Both the position numbers and the translations under genes were made by a program. From Zooshikella harenae (GTDB lineage Bacteria > Pseudomonadota > Gammaproteobacteria > Pseudomonadales > Zooshikellaceae), in assembly GCF_018837975.1 (NCBI RefSeq), contig NZ_JAGSOY010000027.1, positions 1 through 64,000 on the forward strand: a stretch of DNA of 64,000 nt, in the 5' to 3' direction. The notes beneath the pieces are model-generated. The model was not told where the DNA came from and searched no databases. It saw nothing but the letters and a program-made list of their open reading frames with translations. Every line of letters starts with the position of its first letter. Position 1 is the first letter of the stretch. Positions 54,407-64,000 of this stretch are shown one piece after another.

Positions 54407-54673
54407 CTATGGACGAATGAGGCGATCAGTTTTATCATCTAATGACCGGATATCATTTTTCATATCATCTGTGATTTCATTCACCCTGTTTTTTTCAAGC
54501 GCAATAAGCTCAGTAATATGCTGAATATTTTGATTGTTTTGGTCAATCCGCTTGTCAATGGTTCCTCCCCAAACAAATAGTGAAATAATAACAGTCACGG
54601 TACTGATGATGTGAGTCATATTGACTGTTTTATCAAGCTGCCAGTGCCCATGCGGTATAGTATGTGGCTGCAT
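54407..54673 (-). CDS. Small membrane protein with coiled coil, phage DUF2730-like
   Basis: About 88 residues from the ATG at 54673, with GGAG 8 bases upstream. One membrane helix (THIISTVTVIISLFVWGG, about 20-37) is followed by a heptad-like helical tail (KRIDQNNQNIQHITELIALE, then D-R-L-I-R-P). The H-G-H-W-Q-L-D-K-T start and this layout resemble small DUF2730-type proteins of Mu-like phages, possibly lysis or scaffold related. It lies 290 bases downstream of a Mor-like gene on the same strand. It is probably a prophage remnant; its function is not certain. Confidence 0.55.
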   Translation of the reverse strand: MQPHTIPHGHWQLDKTVNMTHIISTVTVIISLFVWGGTIDKRIDQNNQNIQHITELIALEKNRVNEITDDMKNDIRSLDDKTDRLIRP

Positions 54674-54889
54674 CTTTTTCTCCAATTAGTCTTATGAAAT
54701 ATATTCCCTATAAAAAATAAATAGAGAATATTGTATACACCCATAGCGAAGGGCATATAACCATTCACAATGGACATAGTCATTAGGAGAGTAGTGAATA
54801 TTGAAAGACTCTTGTAGGTGAAAAACTTCAATTTTTTAGATAAAAAGGGATGAAGTATGAAGGACGTTGTTACCCCAGTCACTGATTAA

Positions 54890-54950
54890 TATCAGCTCCT
54901 GGGGTTTTGTTGCTTGACGGCCGCCCCTAAAAACCCTTCGGTTTGGTTAT
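54890..54950 (-). terminator. Hairpins after the mor-like gene
   Basis: On the minus strand AAACC-GAA-GGGTTTTTA (plus-strand about 54931-54948) follows 12 bases after the mor-like stop and may terminate it. A second stem, CCCCAG with CTGGGG plus inner CTGAT/ATCAG followed by TTTTG, faces the plus strand at about 54873-54912. Confidence 0.45.
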
Positions 54951-54959
54951 AGGAAGTGG

Positions 54960-55322
54960 CTAATGCTTTTTATGACTTGCGAACAGAATATTGTAGACAT
55001 GGCGTCGTGTAATGCCAAATGTTAATGCTAATTTATCAATTGGATAACCATCATCATGATATTTTTTAATCAATGCGTTACGTGAGCGTACAAAAATGGA
55101 TTTACGAGGAAGTTCAACCGTTTCTCCTGAAAAATGTTCACTGAGAAGCTTGGCGCTTTCATGGCCTATTGCCAGTGAAATAGGGTGATCAGGAGTTGCA
55201 TCGTGAGGTATATAAACGCGAGCACCTCCTAAGCGTTGTGCTAACGTCAGGGTGGCATCTAGCCCTATGATATTGGCTGCGCTTTTTAGAAAGCCTGGTA
55301 GTTCAGTATTATGTGTGTTCAT
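54960..55322 (-). CDS. Mor-like transcription activator (Mu-type prophage remnant)
   Basis: A 120-residue protein of the Mu Mor/C activator type (PF08765). The N-terminal dimerisation part has G-L-D-A-T-L-T-L-A-Q-R-L-G-G-A-R-V-Y-I-P; the C-terminal HTH is Y-P-I-D-K-L-A-L-T-F-G-I-T-R-R-H-V-Y-N-I-L. In Mu, Mor switches on middle transcription. No transposase A/B, tail or head gene is seen in the window, so only fragments of a Mu-like phage or a domesticated regulator remain. It may still control the small membrane-protein gene downstream. Confidence 0.8.
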   Translation of the reverse strand: MNTHNTELPGFLKSAANIIGLDATLTLAQRLGGARVYIPHDATPDHPISLAIGHESAKLLSEHFSGETVELPRKSIFVRSRNALIKKYHDDGYPIDKLALTFGITRRHVYNILFASHKKH

Positions 55323-56124
55323 TTGTTATTCCTAGTAAGATAGTCTTCTGTAATGTGTAAACTCGCTGAGAACTTTTATAAGCTGTTCTTTGTGCTGCTA
55401 CCTCCTTCAGGAAGTGCAAGTGCGAGAATTGATTCCTCTATGGGAAAGAAGTACGCCATCTTGTGAACTCTTCGAAATATAATATTCAATAGGTCATTTT
55501 GTTTTTTGTGAAGAGCACTGAATGGTTCTAAAAATTCTTATAGGGAAAAAACATACCTATTATTGTAAGCAAAAGTGTACTCATTCACATCTGTGTGTGT
55601 TACAGCACTTTATGTATACAAACTAGGTATTACTATTAGGTCAAATTTTTTTAAAGTTCAATTCATTTGTATTACTTATATGTACTCATTTTTAAGTTGT
55701 TTAGTACGTTAATTTAGAACATGATTATTCCTCCTGTGCTTTAAACAATTATTAAAAGGAAGTGTTGGTAGTTGTTACCATCTAAAGGTTAAACGTTTGT
55801 TTTCTTCTAGCTGTTTATACCCGTTGCTCTGGGTATAACTGGTTTTAGATATGCTCCATGTCATGTAAGTATGTTTCTCACTTCCTTGAGTACCATTATA
55901 AGTCTTCAATTTTACAACTAAAAGTTGTTATAATCAACTGGAAGTTGTTCATCATGATTGTCACAAAATGGACATGTGGTGTACTATGCGCGCATTCTAA
56001 TAAGGACTTGATTCTGCTTTAGAGGCGTGAGCATGAAGTGATTGTAATAGTGAGCTTAGCGAGCAATAGCATCGATACAGAAAGAGATTCGTGAAGAATA
56101 TGCGTTGAACATTTTTTAGGCAAT
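55323..56124. other. AT-rich 800-bp regulatory stretch between mor-like and S24 repressor genes
   Basis: No ORF above 60 codons is convincing. It contains an 8-bp inverted repeat TTATACCC/GGGTATAA (55815-55822 and 55831-55838) and two palindromic operators (55914-55947). It probably once held early phage genes and now holds promoters. Confidence 0.5.
55914..55947. promoter_or_regulatory. Two palindromic operator sites for the S24 repressor
   Basis: ACAACT-AAA-AGTTGT (55914-55928) and CAACT-GGA-AGTTG (55935-55947) share the pattern CAACT-N3-AGTTG, with centres 20 bp apart, two helical turns. A related site AACT-ATA-AGTT lies at 56770-56780 just after the repressor gene. The spacing and position fit a lambdoid-type tandem operator bound by the adjacent repressor; binding is inferred. 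Confidence 0.6.
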
Positions 56125-56769
56125 ATGATTATGATTGGCGATAGAGTGAAACTGGCTCGGGAGCATTTTTCCCTGACACAAGACGAGTTAGCAAGTGCGA
56201 TCAATATTTCTCAAGCTGCAATTTATAAGATTGAGGATGGCTTAACTCAAAACCCGCGCTGTCTAGGTAAGCTTGCTGAAGCCCTAAAGGTTTCTCCTGA
56301 ATGGCTACAATTTGGTATCAATCCACCAGCCTGGCTTAAACAGTCTCAACATACTATTGAGGCTAATAGTGACATTGAGGTGGGTTACCCGCTACTAAGT
56401 TGGGTTCAGGCGGGGGCATGGCAGCCTATTGATGAGGTTGAACTCTATGAAGCAAAGCGTCTGTGCTGTCCAGTTAAATGCAGTGTGGATACCTTTGTGT
56501 TAAGAGTGCAAGGGGTCAGTATGGAGCCTATGTTTCATGAAGATGACTTAATCTTTATTGATCCGAATGTTGAATGTCGGAGTGGCTCGTTTATCATTGC
56601 TCGGTTGGATGACCATAATGAAGCTACGTTTAAGCAGTTGGTTATTGAGGGTGGGCAACGTTATTTGAAACCATTGAACCCTGATTGGCCAGAGAAAATC
56701 ATCCCACTTAAGGGAAGTTCATGTTCAGTTGTAGGAACGGTCATCTTTGCTGGTAGAGCATTTATTTAA
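56125..56769 (+). CDS. Phage-type S24/LexA-like repressor (XRE HTH + peptidase)
   Basis: A 214-residue self-cleaving repressor. HTH at about 7-65 (R-V-K-L-A-R-E-H-F-S-L-T-Q-D-E-L-A and I-S-Q-A-A-I-Y-K-I-E-D-G). Then a cleavage-type Ala-Gly in QAGAWQ (about 95) and an S24 peptidase domain with the nucleophile Ser in GVSMEPMF (about 131) and the base Lys in ATFKQLV (about 169). SOS-induced autocleavage is expected. ATG at 56125 or 56131. Palindromic sites upstream and just downstream of the gene look like its operators. It may be the immunity repressor of the decayed Mu-like prophage or a domesticated copy. Confidence 0.9.
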   Translation: MIMIGDRVKLAREHFSLTQDELASAINISQAAIYKIEDGLTQNPRCLGKLAEALKVSPEWLQFGINPPAWLKQSQHTIEANSDIEVGYPLLSWVQAGAWQPIDEVELYEAKRLCCPVKCSVDTFVLRVQGVSMEPMFHEDDLIFIDPNVECRSGSFIIARLDDHNEATFKQLVIEGGQRYLKPLNPDWPEKIIPLKGSSCSVVGTVIFAGRAFI

Positions 56770-57251
56770 AACTATAAGTTGTATTTCGTGCAGAATCAAC
56801 AGCTCTTTTACATCTAACAGTTTGTAGATAGTGGCTCACGTTCATTTTTTGTACGATAGGAATATGCCTATAACTTATTTTTATTAATGAGTTTATACGA
56901 CATCAGTATTTTATTAAAGGAGATATTGCAAGTTAGTCGAACAGATAATAAAAAAAATAATCTTAAATAGAATAACTATAAATAGTTATTTAGTCTAAAA
57001 ACTATGCCAGTAAGATATAACAATTTGCTTTAGTTGCCTTACTATCAATTGCGATATAAAAATTTTACTTAATTAAATCCTATCTATACTGATACCTGTC
57101 GAAGAAGTAATTCAACTTTATGTGTATATTTCAAAGCAGGTTGCTATAAATCAACTAATTATGCAATTTTAAATGTTTTTCTATAGAGATGATTACTGCA
57201 ATGTAGTGAGTGAGATATTAATAAGGATTAAATTAAACAGGGAGACAGTTT
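56770..57251. other. AT-rich stretch upstream of the astacin gene
   Basis: About 480 bases without ORFs. It begins with a third repressor-type palindrome, AACT-ATA-AGTT (56770-56780). The rest is plain AT-rich DNA; GGGAGA precedes the astacin ATG. Confidence 0.45.
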
Positions 57252-58880
57252 ATGTTGCCTATAACATTGAAACGCTATATGCGTTTTATTCTTCCAGCTA
57301 TCTGTATTCTCTTTTCATCTTCGTTATTTGCATTTGAGCGAAATGAGTTAGTACTGCAAAATGCACCTACCGCGACATCATTTATTAAGGGAACAGATAA
57401 TACAGTCACTTACCATATTGTTGATGGTTTAGCGATTTATGGTGGTGATATTATCCTGGGTGAGCATGAGGAAATTCAAAAAAATGGTATTGTGCCATGG
57501 ACCGTAAAACCTTGGTCTAATGCTGAAGATACGCAATCTGGTGCACCTTCAACGAATACCAGACTTCGTTGGCCAAATGGTGTTGTATACTATTCCTTTA
57601 ATAGCAGTTATCCATCTCAATACCGTCAAAGGGTAAGAGATGCGTTAAAGTATGTTGAAGGTATGACAAATGTTAAGTTTGTCGAAAATAGCCAGCAACG
57701 AAATAGAGTCGTTGTCGAAAATGGTTCTGGTTGCTGGTCTTATGTTGGTATGCTTGGAGGAACTCAAAGATTATCGTTAAGTACCAATGGTTGTGTTATT
57801 CGAGCAATTGTGGGTCATGAATTCATGCATGCTCTAGGGATTTATCACGAACAATCTCGCAAAGATAGAGATCAATATGTCAGTATCCATTGGAATAATA
57901 TTCAAAGTGGTATGGAGGGTAACTTTCAAAAACAGTCAGATACTGATACCTCTGCGACTCCCTATGATTATTACTCTGTTATGCATTACCATGCTTGGGC
58001 ATTTGCAAAAAATAGAAACCAGCCAACAATTTCACCTAAGGACCCTAATATACCTTTAGATGATTTAGGTAATTATGACGGCTTAACGAAGAGTGATGCT
58101 AAAACAATTAATTGGATGTACCCAAGTGATACCAACGAAAAACCAAAAATTGAAATGAAAGTCAGTAGTGCAGAAATTAAGAAAAATCAGGTTTATGATT
58201 TAGTCGTTGATTTTTATGACGATGGTGGTGTGGATAACTTAAAAATTGGCGCACAGTCAGATAATCTTGCTTTACTCCCTGACAGTAATATCTTAATTGA
58301 TAAAGGTGATACTCCGAGCCAGCGCTTAATTGTGATGGCACCTGCTAAAGATATGACGGGGGTAGCTAACGTTACTATAAGAGCATCAGATGAACAGGGA
58401 GAAGAGGCTACAGCTATTTTTAAATTGACCGTAAAAGACGATGATCCTGGGCCAGATAAAAAATATATAATGATTGTCTCTGCTTTGGGAGCGTGTGTAA
58501 CACTAGAAAAATCTGATGATGAGGATAAATTTCCTGTGAAACCCGTTTACTGTCAAGCTGATAAAAATCAGTTATGGGCTATTGAAAAAAATGGATTTAT
58601 TCGCTCTAAAGTTGATAAAGACGTTTGTTTACAGGTATCAGAAATAAATCGAGGTCAAGTTGTTTTTGCGGCGAAATGTGTGGAAGATGATAATAACCGT
58701 TGGGCTGTCGAAAATGAGTTTATTCGTAACCTGGCAAATAGAAGTTTAGTACTGGATTATTATATTAGCTCTTTAGAGTTTGGATTATGGGATTTTCATG
58801 GTGGCAATAATCAGAAATGGTTTTTAGTTAAGAAAGAGCAACTTTATCGTCTACCTATGTTACTCCCAAATGTGTTCTGA
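57252..58880 (+). CDS. Secreted astacin (M12A) metalloprotease with ricin-B lectin domain
   Basis: A 542-residue exported protease. Signal peptide about 1-27 (ICILFSSSLFA). A pro-region of about 75 residues precedes the astacin domain (about 100-300), which has the zinc signature HEFMHALGIYHE (about 188-199) and the Met-turn SVMHYH (about 242). A Glu- and Asp-rich immunoglobulin-like domain follows (about 300-395), then a C-terminal ricin-B beta-trefoil (about 400-535) with Q/N-x-W repeats (NQLWAI, NNRWAV, NQKWFL). The lectin part may bind glycans on prey, host or matrix. Single gene with its own terminator. Confidence 0.93.
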   Translation: MLPITLKRYMRFILPAICILFSSSLFAFERNELVLQNAPTATSFIKGTDNTVTYHIVDGLAIYGGDIILGEHEEIQKNGIVPWTVKPWSNAEDTQSGAPSTNTRLRWPNGVVYYSFNSSYPSQYRQRVRDALKYVEGMTNVKFVENSQQRNRVVVENGSGCWSYVGMLGGTQRLSLSTNGCVIRAIVGHEFMHALGIYHEQSRKDRDQYVSIHWNNIQSGMEGNFQKQSDTDTSATPYDYYSVMHYHAWAFAKNRNQPTISPKDPNIPLDDLGNYDGLTKSDAKTINWMYPSDTNEKPKIEMKVSSAEIKKNQVYDLVVDFYDDGGVDNLKIGAQSDNLALLPDSNILIDKGDTPSQRLIVMAPAKDMTGVANVTIRASDEQGEEATAIFKLTVKDDDPGPDKKYIMIVSALGACVTLEKSDDEDKFPVKPVYCQADKNQLWAIEKNGFIRSKVDKDVCLQVSEINRGQVVFAAKCVEDDNNRWAVENEFIRNLANRSLVLDYYISSLEFGLWDFHGGNNQKWFLVKKEQLYRLPMLLPNVF

Positions 58881-58950
58881 TAGGAGTCTGCTTTTTGTCA
58901 CTGTAATAATGTGTCGTTAAGTTGCAATTAAATGATCATGAAAAATTTAA

Positions 58951-58978
58951 AACCAGCCTCTCATGGCTGGTTTTTTGT
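58951..58978 (+). terminator. Intrinsic terminator of the astacin gene
   Basis: AACCAGCC (58951-58958) pairs with GGCTGGTT (58965-58972), followed by TTTT. Confidence 0.9.
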
Positions 58979-59229
58979 TAGCTGTTTTTTCTATCGTAAC
59001 GTTTGTTTAATCTGAAATAGGATCAAAGTGGATTTAAACTTGTCTAACAAAAGTCGTTTATGAGACTGGTAAGTCGATAGAAATGTATGCCTGTATTTTC
59101 TCTTATTTGTTTGTAGATTTAGAGGCGGGGTTGTTCGCGTTTAGTCTTTGAATTGTTTGTTCACGGCACTTTGAAGAAGATTAAGCTAAGTTATAAGTGA
59201 TATGTATTCTAATTAAATAGGTTTGAAGT
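58979..59229. other. Promoter region of the polyamine locus
   Basis: About 250 bases between the astacin terminator and the synthetase-like gene with no ORF and no obvious palindrome. Confidence 0.35.
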
Positions 59230-60576
59230 ATGGAATCAGTCATTCAATGGTTAAAGAAAAATAAAATTACGGAAGTTGAGTGTCTTATATCAGATTTTAC
59301 TGGTATTGCGCGTGGCAAAATTATGCCTGCCGATAAGTTCTGTAAAGAACAAGGAATTCGTCTACCTGAAAGTGTGTTGATTCAAACCGTAACAGGAGAC
59401 TATCTTGATGAGGAGCCCTATTACGATGTCATCGATCCTGCTGAAGTAGATGTACGTCTCCGTCCTGATGAGTCTGCTGTTTATCTCGTGCCATGGGCCC
59501 TGGAACCAACAGCCCAGATTATCCATGATGTTTATGATAAAAAGGGAAACCCCATAGAGTTATCACCACGTAATTTATTAAAAAAAGTACTCAAGCTTTA
59601 CTATAACAAAGGGTGGCAGCCAATTGTTGCGCCAGAATTAGAGTTTTATCTTACGCAAATTAATGTAAATCCTGATCATCCGTTACAACCACCGGTAGGC
59701 CGCTCTGGTCGTCAGGAAACGGGTAGGCAGTCTTACAGTATTGATGCTGTAAATGAGTTTGATCCTCTTTTTGAAGATATCTATGACTACTGCGAAGCAC
59801 AACAGTTAGATGTGGATACGCTTATTCATGAAGAGGGGACGGCACAGATGGAAATCAATTTCCGTCATGGCAATCCGCTTGAGCTGGCTGATCAGGTTTT
59901 TCTATTTAAACGAACGGTGCGTGAAGTGGCTTTAAAGCACAATATGACGGCTACCTTCATGGCTAAGCCAATATCGGATGAACCTGGCAGTGCCATGCAT
60001 GTGCATCAAAGTATTCATGAACAAAAAACATTACGTAATATTTTTACTGGTGCGAATGGAGAAAATACAGATTATCTTTATGGGTATATTGCAGGCTTAC
60101 AAAAGTATATGCCTTCTGCTATGCCTTTATTTGCACCTAATGTGAATTCTTATCGACGTTTTTTACCTGGCGAGTCGGCTCCAGTTAATGTTGAGTGGGG
60201 CGTTGATAATCGCACTGTGGCACTACGTGTTCCTGATTCTGATGGGGAAAGTAAACGAGTTGAAAACCGCTTACCAGGGGCTGATGCAAACCCTTACTTA
60301 GCTATTGCGGGGTCTTTACTGTGCGGCTATATGGGGATGAGTGAAGGCTTGCATCCAACAACTCCTTTTGAGGGTAGTGCTTATGACTCAGAAAGTATGC
60401 GTTTACCTTTAAGTCTTGAGCATGCGCTTATTATGCTTGATGATTGCCAGCCACTATGTGAAATGTTAGGTAAAAAGTTTGTCAGGGCTTATATAGCAGT
60501 TAAAGAAGCAGAGAGTGAAAACTTTAAACGGATTATTAGCTCTTGGGAACGTAAGTACTTACTGATGACAGTTTAA
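59230..60576 (+). CDS. Glutamine-synthetase-family enzyme, probable gamma-glutamylpolyamine synthetase
   Basis: A 448-residue GS-fold ligase. The N-terminal beta-grasp starts F-T-G-I-A-R-G-K and the catalytic domain has E-L-E-F-Y-L near 138, E-E-G-T-A-Q-M-E-I-N near 205, M-H-V-H-Q-S near 257, N-S-Y-R-R-F near 302 and E-x-R-L-P-G-A-D-A-N-P-Y near 347. It lacks the adenylylation Tyr loop of GlnA. The next genes encode a PotF-type binding protein and ABC transporter, which favours glutamylation of putrescine (PuuA/SpuI-like) over ammonia assimilation. ATG at 59230. Confidence 0.85.
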   Translation: MESVIQWLKKNKITEVECLISDFTGIARGKIMPADKFCKEQGIRLPESVLIQTVTGDYLDEEPYYDVIDPAEVDVRLRPDESAVYLVPWALEPTAQIIHDVYDKKGNPIELSPRNLLKKVLKLYYNKGWQPIVAPELEFYLTQINVNPDHPLQPPVGRSGRQETGRQSYSIDAVNEFDPLFEDIYDYCEAQQLDVDTLIHEEGTAQMEINFRHGNPLELADQVFLFKRTVREVALKHNMTATFMAKPISDEPGSAMHVHQSIHEQKTLRNIFTGANGENTDYLYGYIAGLQKYMPSAMPLFAPNVNSYRRFLPGESAPVNVEWGVDNRTVALRVPDSDGESKRVENRLPGADANPYLAIAGSLLCGYMGMSEGLHPTTPFEGSAYDSESMRLPLSLEHALIMLDDCQPLCEMLGKKFVRAYIAVKEAESENFKRIISSWERKYLLMTV

Positions 60577-60802
60577 GTATTTGTTTAATGTATGTTAACG
60601 AACCATGATGAAATGTTATGCTGTGGCAATACTCTTTACACACGACACTGGGGGTGAGTTGCGTCAGTAACTTAGCATTAGCAATTAAAAGCAATGAGTC
60701 TTTTCGTACTCTACACTGAGGTTACAAAGCAAAGCGAGCCATCCCCTAATATGGTGTGTTACGAGTAAACACTTTGAGGTTTGTGTTCATTCAACCAGAT
60801 AA

Positions 60803-61927
<1,125 letters not shown>

Positions 61928-61968
61928 TGTGTCACCTAAAAATAAGTTTAGGGTAGACACGTTTAGGG

Positions 61969-62000
61969 GGAGAGCTAATACAGCTCTCCTTTCTTAATTT
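61969..62000 (+). terminator. Intercistronic hairpin between potF and potG
   Basis: GGAGAGCT (61969-61976) pairs with AGCTCTCC (61982-61989) around AATAC, followed by TTTCTTAATTTT. It is probably a partial terminator or RNA-stabilising stem. Confidence 0.65.
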
Positions 62001-62019
62001 TGGATGTAGTAATCCAGCA

Positions 62020-63171
62020 ATGGAGAGTTCAATGTCTATTGCATCTGGTAACACATATACCAATGGTAATCATGCCCAGCGCAACGAAGTCCTGGTAAAA
62101 CTTGATCGCTTAACAAAAAAGTTTGGTGATACGGTTGCAGTTGATGATGTTAGCTTGACAATAAAAAAGGGTGAAATTTTTGCCTTGTTGGGTGGTTCAG
62201 GCTCAGGTAAGTCAACATTATTAAGAATGTTGGCAGGATTTGAAATGCCCTCGGAGGGGCGCATTTTTTTGGATGGTCAAGATATTACATCTTTGCCTCC
62301 TTATGAGCGTCCTATCAATATGATGTTCCAGTCATATGCTTTATTTCCTCATATGACTGTGGAACAAAATATAGCGTTTGGTCTGAAGCAGGACAAATTG
62401 CCTAAGGCAGATATAAAAGCACGTGTTCAGGAATTATTGCGTTTGGTACATATGGAAAAGTACGCAAAACGGAAACCACATCAACTGTCAGGTGGTCAGA
62501 AGCAACGGGTTGCTTTAGCTAGAAGTCTGGCAAAAAGACCAAAGTTATTGTTACTGGATGAGCCCATGGGGGCTTTGGATAAAAAGTTGCGCACGCAAAT
62601 GCAGCTGGAAGTAGTAACTATTTTGGAAGAAGTGGGTGTGACCTGCGTTATGGTGACTCATGACCAGGAAGAAGCCATGACCATGGCTGAAAGAATTGGC
62701 ATCATGAATGACGGTTGGATTGTACAGGTAGGGACACCTGTCGATATTTATGAAACTCCCAACTGTCGGATGACGGCTGAGTTTATTGGCTCTGTGAATA
62801 TCTTTAATGGGGTAATTACCAAAGAAGAAGCTGACCATGTCATTATTAACTCCGCAGAGTTGAGTAATGCAATCCATATTGACCACGGTATTATGGCGCC
62901 GCTAGATGAGCGAACAGTCTATGTGGCGGTTCGGCCTGAAAAAACGCTGATAACCAAAGAGCATCCTGAGCAGGAGTTTAACTGGTCGAAAGGTATCGTC
63001 CACGATATTGCTTATTTGGGTGGGCACTCCGTTTACTATGTAAAGCTACCCTCCGGCATGATTGTACAGTCAATGATGGCTAATTCTGAGCGGAGTATGG
63101 GACGTCCAACATGGGATGAGTCTGTATATATAAGCTGGGAATCCAGTAGTGGGGTAGTGTTGACGTCATGA
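62020..63171 (+). CDS. potG: Polyamine ABC transporter ATP-binding protein
   Basis: A 383-residue ATPase of the spermidine/putrescine importer. Walker A GGSGSGKST (about 58), Q-loop MMFQSYALFPHM near 104, signature LSGGQKQRVALARS (about 156) and Walker B LLLLDEPMGALD (about 175); a C-terminal TOBE domain (about 290-375) follows. The reading frame begins at 62020 and ATG 62032 is a possible start (MSIASG). Its last codon overlaps the potH start (ATGA). Same strand and order as in the puu/spu-type loci of other gammaproteobacteria. Confidence 0.94.
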   Translation: MESSMSIASGNTYTNGNHAQRNEVLVKLDRLTKKFGDTVAVDDVSLTIKKGEIFALLGGSGSGKSTLLRMLAGFEMPSEGRIFLDGQDITSLPPYERPINMMFQSYALFPHMTVEQNIAFGLKQDKLPKADIKARVQELLRLVHMEKYAKRKPHQLSGGQKQRVALARSLAKRPKLLLLDEPMGALDKKLRTQMQLEVVTILEEVGVTCVMVTHDQEEAMTMAERIGIMNDGWIVQVGTPVDIYETPNCRMTAEFIGSVNIFNGVITKEEADHVIINSAELSNAIHIDHGIMAPLDERTVYVAVRPEKTLITKEHPEQEFNWSKGIVHDIAYLGGHSVYYVKLPSGMIVQSMMANSERSMGRPTWDESVYISWESSSGVVLTS

Positions 63172-64000
63172 AGTGTCTTCTGCGTATGCTACCAAAAGGA
63201 AGAACGCTAGTTATCAGCGTTCCATTTCTATGGTTGCTGTTATTCTTCTTTGTGCCATTTATTATTGTTCTCAAAATCAGCTTTTCTGAAGCGGAAGTGG
63301 CCATACCACCTTACTCGGAAATTTTTCAGTTTGCTGATGATACATTGAGAATCTTGTTGAACTTAGGCAATTATGTTTTTTTGTCTGAGGATGAGCTTTA
63401 CTGGTCTGCTTATTTAAGTTCGGTCAAAATAGCGTTTATTTCATCACTGATCTGCTTGTGTATAGGCTACCCTATGGCCTATGCCATGGCTCGAGCAAAT
63501 CAGCGTACCCAAACAATTCTGTTGCTATTGATCCTGTTACCCTCATGGACATCATTTTTGATTCGAGTGTATGCCTGGATCGGCATTTTAAAAAATAATG
63601 GACTCATCAATAACCTGCTTATGTGGCTTGGTTTGATTGATAGTCCACTCCCAATGTTAAATACAAATTTTGCAGTATATGTAGGCATTGTGTACACCTA
63701 CTTGCCTTTTATGGTTTTGCCTTTGTATGCAAACCTTATCAAGCTTGATCATAGTTTCCTGGAAGCAGCCTCAGATCTTGGATGCAAGCCATGGAAAGTC
63801 TTCTTTGAGGTGACATTACCGCTTTCCAGAAATGGCATTATAGCGGGTTCAATGTTGGTCTTTATTCCTGTTGTTGGTGAGTTTGTGATTCCTGAATTAT
63901 TGGGGGGGCCGGAGTCATTAATGATTGGTAAGGTGCTTTGGCAAGAATTTTTCAATAATCGTGACTGGCCCATTGCCGCTGCACTGGCCATTGTTATGTT
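63168..64000 (+). CDS. potH: Polyamine ABC transporter permease, 3' end outside window
   Basis: The open frame from the ATG at 63168 to the window edge gives 277 residues of a PotB/PotH-type permease. The first helix is L-V-I-S-V-P-F-L-W-L-L-L-F-F-V-P-F-I near 15-35, followed by a periplasmic loop and further helices. The ATPase-contact EAA loop, E-A-A-S-D-L-G-C-K-P-W-K-V-F-F-E-V-T-L-P-L, is at about 198-220. PotH is normally about 290-320 residues, so only a short C-terminal piece is missing. potI is expected next. Confidence 0.93.
   Translation, partial: MKCLLRMLPKGRTLVISVPFLWLLLFFFVPFIIVLKISFSEAEVAIPPYSEIFQFADDTLRILLNLGNYVFLSEDELYWSAYLSSVKIAFISSLICLCIGYPMAYAMARANQRTQTILLLLILLPSWTSFLIRVYAWIGILKNNGLINNLLMWLGLIDSPLPMLNTNFAVYVGIVYTYLPFMVLPLYANLIKLDHSFLEAASDLGCKPWKVFFEVTLPLSRNGIIAGSMLVFIPVVGEFVIPELLGGPESLMIGKVLWQEFFNNRDWPIAAALAIVM

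Noticed and set aside
54616..54882. 88-codon minus-strand ORF with two hydrophobic segments (holin-like)
   Set aside because: It would start at a GTG inside a hairpin region without a ribosome-binding site and overlaps the better supported 54407-54673 gene by 58 bases.

Overview
The window reads as a low-GC (roughly 40%) gammaproteobacterial chromosome. UbiF, YeaG/YeaH/YcgB, RbbA, PotFGH, TrpS, Alr and MurI are all of gammaproteobacterial type, and together with secreted hydrolases and a lifestyle rich in mobile DNA they suggest a marine, Oceanospirillales-like bacterium (Zooshikella or Spartinivicinus type). The species assignment is inference only.

Region 1 (1-8.3 kb) is an accessory island. 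It begins inside the 3' end of a polymorphic or contact-dependent toxin gene (Ntox28-like C-terminus) and continues as a row of promoterless, start-less toxin C-termini, each followed by a candidate immunity gene: 1-273/254-622, 619-936/936-1373, 7005-7343/7340-7636 (RNase A-like CdiA-CT with CdiI) and 7667-7789/7792-8283. A compact module of clearly higher GC splits this row at 1.38-6.95 kb. It holds a DUF6717 gene and an XRE regulator on the minus strand, a near-symmetric overlapping divergent promoter, a 999-residue CHC2/Toprim primase fused to a P-loop domain, an XerC-like tyrosine recombinase, and then about 600 bp of dense hairpins. Several of these hairpins have unrelated stems but the same A5-rich loop. 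This module and its hairpin array are my best candidate for an undescribed mobile system.

Region 2 (8.4-29.9 kb) is mostly core metabolism: secreted GH15 glucoamylase, UbiF-like hydroxylase, winged-helix regulator, RsmB/NOP RNA methyltransferase, SdiA-regulated-like protein, carotenoid oxygenase, MurI, two aldehyde dehydrogenases, a DUF47/PhoU-like protein, Alr, an Lrp-family regulator, a PilZ protein and a three-gene 2-oxoacid dehydrogenase operon without E3. AT-rich stretches without genes lie at 10.9-11.8 and 13.05-14.4 kb.

Region 3 (30-47 kb) contains the yeaG-yeaH-ycgB stress operon, a lipoprotein, a candidate minus-strand small RNA, trpS, a Tat-exported PhoD, a YhiI-RbbA-YhhJ type exporter, a DUF924 protein and a choice-of-anchor I lipoprotein.

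Region 4 (47-58.9 kb) contains an NLP/NPP1 cytolysin, the Pnkp-Hen1 RNA-repair operon with a third nucleotidyltransferase gene, a YhcC-type radical SAM protein, Mu-like prophage remnants (Mor-like, small coiled-coil membrane protein, S24 repressor with palindromic operators) and an astacin-ricin-B protease. Region 5 (59-64 kb) is a polyamine locus: a glutamylpolyamine-synthetase-like enzyme followed by potF, potG and a potH cut by the window edge.

Two themes may connect distant parts. RNA-cleaving toxin modules and an RNA-repair operon occur within 50 kb of each other. Several dispersed intergenic hairpin repeats occur in pairs across the window.
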